Shown here in pieces: positions 5,497 through 9,662 of a DNA stretch of 9,662 nucleotides. Where the stretch lies: NCBI GenBank assembly GCA_964508755.1, contig CAZDUZ010000032.1:1-9662 (forward strand), in the 5' to 3' direction. The translations under genes and the position numbers were made by a program. The notes beneath the pieces are model-generated. The model was not told where the DNA came from, ran no database searches, and saw only the letters and a list, made by a program, of their open reading frames with translations. Numbering within the stretch: the first letter of the stretch is position 1; every line of letters starts with the position of its first letter. The stretch comes from CAZDUZ01 sp964508755 (lineage in GTDB: Bacteria; Patescibacteriota; Dojkabacteria; SC72; JAFGCJ01).

Positions 5497-6738
5497 GTGG
5501 TAAACAGGGATAGTTTTGGTAAAAGACATAGAAAAGAGTTGCTTGAAAGGCTAACCGTAGCTATATCTTCAGAATCGCAAGATAGTAAGGAGAAAGGCAC
5601 TAATCCTGAAATACTAAAGAAAGTACCATTAAATAAACGAAGTATTCCTTCTGGAAAGGGAACTCTTTCAAAGATTAGTTCAAATTCGACGTCTAATCAG
5701 TCACCTAATTCTGCCAGACGTTTTAGTTCGGATGAAGGTTCTACGTCAGTAACGAGTATTCAAGGGTACAAAATCAACGTTTTTATGTTAGTACTCCTTT
5801 TTCCTTTCATTCTTGCTATTGCTGCTTTGGGTTGGAATACCATTTTTTCTAGTCCATCAGTAGCAGAGGAGTTCCAAGTGGGCTCTTATGTAGGGCCTCT
5901 GCTAGCAGATAGTAGTGATCCTTGGGAAGAGACCATTGGGCTTGCTTTACCTAATCCACAATGTGCTCTTGAAGATGATTATAGTAAGGAATTGGCTGAA
6001 TTAAAGGCACGATCATATGCGGCCTATTACTCTGATTCTTTTGAGATAGTTTTTGGTAAAAACGAACAGGAAAGGGTCCCCTTCGCAAGTATTACGAAGC
6101 TTTTAAGCGCTTTAACGGTACTCGAAGAATATAATATGGAGACCTCAATCGGACTTATTGAGGAGGTAGATGCTGAAGGAAATGGAATGGATTTAGTGGT
6201 TGGTGAAAAAGCCCAAGTAAGAAGTCTTCTTGCTGCTGCACTGGTAGGTTCACGAAATGATGCAATGTACGCCTTGGCGCAAAATCACACAAATGGAGTA
6301 AAAGGTTTTGTTGATCACATGATGTCAATAAAAGAGCGAATCGGTATGGAAGATACATCTGTTCAAAATCCCATTGGTCTCGATAATGATTTGCAGTATT
6401 CTACTACCAGAGATGTTGCGATACTCATGATTGCAGTTATGAAAGAGCCTGAATTACGAGATATTCTTTCTCGTTCTGAATATGTCGTCCGCACCTCACT
6501 TGGTCGCGAGGAAAGAATATGGACAACCAATGCGTTGCTTGGAAAAGTGGAGGGAGTAGTCGCCGGTAAAACTGGTTATACTGGTGATGCAGGTCTTTCT
6601 TTGGTGGAGTATGTTGACGCTGAGAGAGATTTTGTGACGGTTGTCTTTAATGCTGAGGATCGGTATGCTGAGAGTGAGATACTAATAGGTGCTGTATATG
6701 GTAAAAGGGCTTGTACGTTAAGTGGAAACATAGACTGA
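5497..6738 (+). CDS. Membrane-anchored D-alanyl-D-alanine carboxypeptidase (peptidase S11)
   Basis: This is a penicillin-binding-protein-type serine peptidase that trims the terminal D-Ala from peptidoglycan stem peptides outside the cytoplasmic membrane. All three active-site motifs are present: SITK (198-201; S198 nucleophile, K201 base), SRN (252-254) and KTG (358-360). Residues about 93-117 form one membrane helix (NVFMLVLLFPFILAIAAL). Residues 1-92 form a long basic, Ser-rich, apparently disordered cytoplasmic tail, which is unusual because DacA homologues normally start with a short cleavable signal. There is no C-terminal PBP5-like beta domain or amphipathic anchor; the protein ends about 50 residues after KTG. 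GTG 5497 is the first in-frame start 17 bases after aspS; the ribosome-binding site is weak and a start further in (before the helix) is possible. It is probably co-transcribed with aspS. Related DacA, DacB and PbpG-type enzymes cannot be told apart here. Confidence 0.92.
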   Translation: MVNRDSFGKRHRKELLERLTVAISSESQDSKEKGTNPEILKKVPLNKRSIPSGKGTLSKISSNSTSNQSPNSARRFSSDEGSTSVTSIQGYKINVFMLVLLFPFILAIAALGWNTIFSSPSVAEEFQVGSYVGPLLADSSDPWEETIGLALPNPQCALEDDYSKELAELKARSYAAYYSDSFEIVFGKNEQERVPFASITKLLSALTVLEEYNMETSIGLIEEVDAEGNGMDLVVGEKAQVRSLLAAALVGSRNDAMYALAQNHTNGVKGFVDHMMSIKERIGMEDTSVQNPIGLDNDLQYSTTRDVAILMIAVMKEPELRDILSRSEYVVRTSLGREERIWTTNALLGKVEGVVAGKTGYTGDAGLSLVEYVDAERDFVTVVFNAEDRYAESEILIGAVYGKRACTLSGNID

Positions 6739-6760
6739 ATTTTTCATTTTTTAAATCGAA

Positions 6761-7534
6761 ATGATTGATCTGACTCGTCAAGAGCATGCATCTGTTCCAC
6801 CCAAAGCTGAAAACACAAGTTTTAATGCTGTCGTGGAGAGAGTGGATAATCTTTCCAGACAGTTACCAATTTATTACCAACATCTTTTATTAAATGATGA
6901 ATTTTTAATGGTTGTAGGAGGAATTAAGGGGGCAACAGATGTTGAAGTTGCTTATGAAGCAAATGATACGGTCATAGGATCAAGAAAACATCATGAGGAA
7001 GCACAAAAAGTATTTAGTGATAATGGCTTAGCACTATCCTCCCTTTATGAATCAGAAGTAGGGAACGTAATTTATCATAGAGCTTTTGTTTATAATCCTG
7101 ACTTAGTTAGAAAAATAACCAGTACTTCAAAGCAATTACCTGTCTATTCAGGGGAAGACCTATGCACATACATTGATAGATGCCTTAATGATGGTGTTGA
7201 AGAACATATAGTGATGGGATTACTATATTCATTTCCTGAATCAGCTATTAAATTTTTTGAAACAAGACTTTCCCTTTCAGGTTCTGTCGATAACGCATAC
7301 TTTGAAAATGAAGGTTTGGGTCTTGGCAGCAATGGTGAATCATACGTTTTTCCACTTCCAGCAGAGAGGGATGTGCAAATAAGAGAACAGATAAAAAGGA
7401 ACTATTTTGAAAGTATCTCAATAAAAGAAATGAAAAGTAAGTTGAAACGTAAAATATCAATTAGACTGTCCTGCATGAAGCATGATAGAAACTTGAAAAA
7501 ATTGTCCAGGCTTATAAGAAATGAAAGTAGTTAG
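6761..7534 (+). CDS. Hypothetical protein, soluble, with basic C-terminal tail
   Basis: I do not recognise the family. The 257-residue product has no signal peptide or membrane helix and is predicted cytoplasmic. Visible features are a mixed alpha/beta body and a distinctive helix VMGLLYSFPESAIKFFE (151-167), which looks like a conserved core motif. A strongly basic tail (about 222-253) is rich in Lys and Arg, which could bind nucleic acid or phospholipid head groups. The start ATG follows an AT-rich stretch (TTTTTTAAATCGAA) with no Shine-Dalgarno. The 22-base gap to the carboxypeptidase stop suggests the same transcript. The 3' part is notably A-rich: bases 7381-7440 contain only about 14 G or C in 60, whereas bases 4201-4260 inside aspS contain about 31. 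This may reflect weaker constraint or a different history. Coding status rests on the long frame and plausible protein composition. Confidence 0.8.
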   Translation: MIDLTRQEHASVPPKAENTSFNAVVERVDNLSRQLPIYYQHLLLNDEFLMVVGGIKGATDVEVAYEANDTVIGSRKHHEEAQKVFSDNGLALSSLYESEVGNVIYHRAFVYNPDLVRKITSTSKQLPVYSGEDLCTYIDRCLNDGVEEHIVMGLLYSFPESAIKFFETRLSLSGSVDNAYFENEGLGLGSNGESYVFPLPAERDVQIREQIKRNYFESISIKEMKSKLKRKISIRLSCMKHDRNLKKLSRLIRNESS

Positions 7535-7554
7535 AAATTGCTCTATTCAATTTC
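7534..7554. terminator. Small inverted repeat between convergent genes (possible weak bidirectional terminator)
   Basis: GAAATTG (7534-7540) and CAATTTC (7548-7554) form a perfect 7-bp inverted repeat with a 7-base loop. It spans the facing stop codons of the two convergent genes, which are only 8 bases apart. The stem is A/T-rich with two G-C pairs and lacks a clean T-tract on the plus side. The minus side continues into T-rich but interrupted sequence. The location suits a shared terminator, but the structure is weak. Confidence 0.3.
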
Positions 7555-8820
7555 CTCTGAGGTTGTATTTATCCCCGCATCATTCGGAATTGCCTTGTAA
7601 TCTACAGCAGGAACATAGAAGTAAAATGTACCAAAAACTCCGCTTGCAAATTGTGCGTCACCAGATATGACATATATTGGTTGGAGCCAATCTTGTCGTT
7701 CCATCGTGTCATAATAACCAAGTGTTACCTCAAAAATAGTCATAGAGACAACTTCTCTTGTCTCATAGGGAATTACATCATCGCCATCTTTTTCAAGAAG
7801 ATATGTAAGTGCTGCCTCTCCCGATTGTACTCTTCGAACTGCCTCCTGAGCTGATATGAGTGAATATGTGCCACAAGGAAGTTGTGGTACGATCCAATTG
7901 TAAGATTCTAAGCCGAAAATAGTGTGCTCACGAGTATTGGAATCCTTGAGCCCTCCTACAAGTACAGACACTGTTCCATAATAAGGGGATTCGTTAAATA
8001 CGTGGGTGGGAAGCCTTTTGACTTCTTTAGATGATGATCCGCTGGGTTGTATAGTTGTGGTATCTTCATTAATTAGGTCGTCTTGTAATGTTGTTCCGAG
8101 TTCTTCTGCCTCGACTAATTCTGGATCAATGGTGATAAGGTCTCTCGAACGGGTGAAATCAACTCGGATAAAATCGGCTTCTCTAAGAGAAGGTGCTTTA
8201 CTTAATTGTCCGTTCACCCCTATTTGGACAAGATGGGTGATTTTGGGGCCTGCAGAAAAATCTCTGGTAAGAAGCGAAACACTTTGAAGATATGTTTGAG
8301 CAATTTGTATTGCTTCTTCCTTGGATGGTAGGGTACCTTCTCGGGTATTTACTGAAGGATCGGTGAAATCTGTGGTCATACGTACATTTTGATTGCTTGT
8401 TTCGATAATGAGCGTTCTTTTGGTGAGAGGATCTGACCACTGGTATTCAGTTTCGCTGATGCGCGTGTATTTATCTTTATTAAATTTCAGCAGTTCAGCG
8501 GTTTGCTGAGCTTCTCTCAGAGCGAAAAGGCTTTGTCCTGGGTGATCGTACTTAAAAACGTTTACAACTTTAGGTAAATCCGGAATTCCACCCTCAGTCG
8601 TCTCAATTTTATACGTGATATCACCCTCCACATCGAGGCCCTCAATGGTTAACTCTGGAAGGGGGCCGCACATAAAATCAGGGGTTATATATTCGGGGGG
8701 ATAGGTGGTAGGCGGCATAATAGCTCGGATTACGAACCATACAAACATAATAATCCCTACTGGAATAAGTATGTATTTCTTAGCTTTATGAGTGAACTCT
8801 GCAGCTTCGGTAAGTGTCAT
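7543..8820 (-). CDS. Hypothetical single-pass membrane protein with large extracytoplasmic domain
   Basis: The family is not recognised with certainty. The 425-residue protein has a short basic N-terminus (HKAKK), one hydrophobic helix at about 16-35 (YILIPVGIIMFVWFVIRAIM), then a Pro-rich linker (PPTTYPPEY). About 385 residues follow that should lie outside the membrane, held by an uncleaved anchor. Two segments resemble PepSY/YycI-like half-repeats: LPSKEEAIQIAQTYLQ (164-179) and ISAQEAVRRVQSGEAALTYL (322-341). The second is followed by strands (FEVTLGYYD, LQPIYVISGDA, FYFYVPAVD) like the C-terminal part of YycH/YycI-type proteins. Cys51 and Cys316 could form a disulfide. A Ser/Thr/Asp/Glu-rich spacer (about 237-266) separates the halves. 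The start is well supported by AGGAGA (8824-8829 read on the minus strand) just before ATG 8820. The gene converges on the preceding gene and diverges from gltX, so it is a separate unit. A role in envelope sensing or protease inhibition is only a fold-based guess. Confidence 0.88.
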   Translation of the reverse strand: MTLTEAAEFTHKAKKYILIPVGIIMFVWFVIRAIMPPTTYPPEYITPDFMCGPLPELTIEGLDVEGDITYKIETTEGGIPDLPKVVNVFKYDHPGQSLFALREAQQTAELLKFNKDKYTRISETEYQWSDPLTKRTLIIETSNQNVRMTTDFTDPSVNTREGTLPSKEEAIQIAQTYLQSVSLLTRDFSAGPKITHLVQIGVNGQLSKAPSLREADFIRVDFTRSRDLITIDPELVEAEELGTTLQDDLINEDTTTIQPSGSSSKEVKRLPTHVFNESPYYGTVSVLVGGLKDSNTREHTIFGLESYNWIVPQLPCGTYSLISAQEAVRRVQSGEAALTYLLEKDGDDVIPYETREVVSMTIFEVTLGYYDTMERQDWLQPIYVISGDAQFASGVFGTFYFYVPAVDYKAIPNDAGINTTSEEIE

Positions 8821-8846
8821 TCGTCTCCTATTATAAAGAAATTGTG

Positions 8847-8855
8847 TGCTATAAT
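8847..8855 (+). promoter_or_regulatory. Extended -10 promoter element for gltX
   Basis: TGCTATAAT is a perfect extended -10 (TG, one base, TATAAT). The sequence 17 bases further upstream (CCTATT, 8827-8832) does not resemble a -35 box, as is usual for extended -10 promoters. Transcription would begin near 8862, giving a leader of about 31 bases to the gltX ATG at 8893. The element sits only about 27 bases from the start codon of the divergent minus-strand gene, so the 72-base gap serves both directions. Confidence 0.6.
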
Positions 8856-8892
8856 GAAGTGTTAGTAATGCTATATTAAAGCCTTAATCTAA

Positions 8893-9662
8893 ATGAACGT
8901 CAATTCCGACGAAAATTTCACCCAAAATGTCCGTGTTCGTTTTGCTCCAAGTCCCACTGGATGGATGCATATAGGAAGTATCAGACAGATTATTTATAAC
9001 TATCTCTGGGCTCGGAAGCATAATGGACAATTTATTCTAAGAATTGAAGATACGGATGTAAGTAGGACCGTAGAAGGTGGAATCGACTCTATTTACGAAA
9101 TTTTTGAAGCTTTTGGGATTGATGTGGACGAAGGTCCAAAACAAGGGGGAGAGTTCGCTCCCTATATCCAGTCTCAGAGATTGTCTTTGTACAAAAAATA
9201 CGCTGATGAACTGATCGAGAAAGGTGCTGCATATTACTGTTTTTGTAGTGAGGAACGTCTTGCTGAGTTACGTGAACGTCAGATTGCCAGTAAATTACAG
9301 CCAAAATACGATGGAACCTGCCGAAATTTACCGGAAGAAGAAGTGCAGAAACGTATTAAGGCTGGTGAAAAGTATGTAGTGAGATTAAAAGTCCCCTCGG
9401 CAGGTTTTACTGAATACGAAGATGTCATTCACGGAAGAATAAAATTCAATAATAAAGTAATAGATGACCAGGTGCTTCTCAAATCCGACGGTTTTCCCAC
9501 GTATCATTTTGCTGCCGTTGTCGATGACCATTTAATGAAAATTTCTCATGTAATCCGAGGAGAAGAATATGTATCAAGTGCACCTAAAATTGTGTTGATG
9601 TATCAAGCACTTGGATGGGATATGCCGTATTTAGTACAAGCCCCGAATGTTCTCAATCCTGA
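8893..9662 (+). CDS. gltX: Glutamyl-tRNA synthetase (3'-truncated by window edge)
   Basis: This class I synthetase attaches Glu to tRNA-Glu. The window shows 256 codons of the N-terminal catalytic half. The Rossmann fold begins RVRFAPSPTGWMHIGSIR (14-31), which contains the HIGH-type signature HIGS (26-29). RIEDTD (50-55) binds Glu and ATP. GEEYVSSAPKIVLMYQALGW (223-242) is typical of the connective segment. Zinc-site residues C116, C118 and C143 keep the C-x-C-x24-C spacing, but the usual fourth ligand His (C-x-H) is Asn145. The KMSKR loop and anticodon-binding domain lie beyond the window, so discriminating versus non-discriminating specificity cannot be judged. ATG 8893 is chosen because the conserved fold begins about 13 residues later; there is no Shine-Dalgarno (TTAATCTAA precedes it). 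The gene is driven from its own extended -10 promoter. Confidence 0.97.
   Translation, partial: MNVNSDENFTQNVRVRFAPSPTGWMHIGSIRQIIYNYLWARKHNGQFILRIEDTDVSRTVEGGIDSIYEIFEAFGIDVDEGPKQGGEFAPYIQSQRLSLYKKYADELIEKGAAYYCFCSEERLAELRERQIASKLQPKYDGTCRNLPEEEVQKRIKAGEKYVVRLKVPSAGFTEYEDVIHGRIKFNNKVIDDQVLLKSDGFPTYHFAAVVDDHLMKISHVIRGEEYVSSAPKIVLMYQALGWDMPYLVQAPNVLNP

Noticed and set aside
5487..5511. ATG at 5487 as an alternative start after aspS
   Set aside because: That frame reaches a stop after eight codons (MPRSGKQG), so GTG 5497 is the start that opens the carboxypeptidase frame.
4822..5529. A 235-codon minus-strand open frame opposite aspS and the start of the carboxypeptidase gene
   Set aside because: It lies antisense to firmly identified coding sequence, its protein is Ser/Thr/Phe-rich without recognisable motifs, and it has no promoter or ribosome-binding site; it is a codon-structure shadow.
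8830..8835. TATAAT on the minus strand just upstream of the 8820 gene
   Set aside because: Used as a -10 box it would start RNA about 3 bases before the ATG, removing the strong AGGAGA ribosome-binding site from the transcript; the -35 position (TTCATT) is also poor.
1..9662. CRISPR arrays, insertion-sequence ends, tRNA genes, defence or toxin-antitoxin modules
   Set aside because: I saw no regularly spaced repeats, transposase motifs, cloverleaf sequences or characteristic defence domains on either strand.

Overview
The window looks like a bacterial chromosome segment of roughly 40% G+C (rough hand estimate). It uses the standard bacterial code: TGA ends recX and the carboxypeptidase gene and is never needed as a sense codon. 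Three features hint at a reduced-genome, Patescibacteria/CPR-like lineage: compact gene packing, several starts with no Shine-Dalgarno sequence, and divergent or rearranged versions of core proteins. This is an inference; no rRNA or other phylogenetic marker is present to settle it. There are no tRNA or rRNA genes, CRISPR arrays or insertion sequences.

Layout. Bases 3-3326 carry a tight plus-strand run: sppA (signal peptide peptidase, cut at its 5' end), recX (RecA modulator) and recJ (single-strand exonuclease), with a 5-base gap and then a 20-base overlap. Bases 3327-3565 hold a T-box riboswitch ending in a 19-bp terminator hairpin with a UUCG loop. It controls aspS and probably the two genes behind it. 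aspS (3566-5479) encodes an unusual aspartyl-tRNA synthetase: the bacterial GAD insertion domain is missing and a YbaK/ProX-type tRNA-editing domain is fused to the C-terminus. Next come a membrane-anchored D-Ala-D-Ala carboxypeptidase (5497-6738) and an unrecognised soluble protein (6761-7534). A convergent minus-strand gene (7543-8820) encodes a one-helix membrane-anchored extracytoplasmic protein of unknown function. The 72-base divergent region 8821-8892 carries an extended -10 element for gltX (glutamyl-tRNA synthetase), which runs off the right edge.

How it fits together. The left block pairs membrane protein turnover with DNA repair. The middle block is a translation and cell-wall transcription unit that should be expressed when uncharged tRNA-Asp accumulates. 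The right block has a second aminoacyl-tRNA synthetase under its own promoter. The most notable items are the AspRS-YbaK fusion without GAD, its T-box with an Asp-compatible specifier and discriminator contact, a Ser/Lys-rich insertion inside the RecJ catalytic domain, and two conserved-looking proteins with no clear family.
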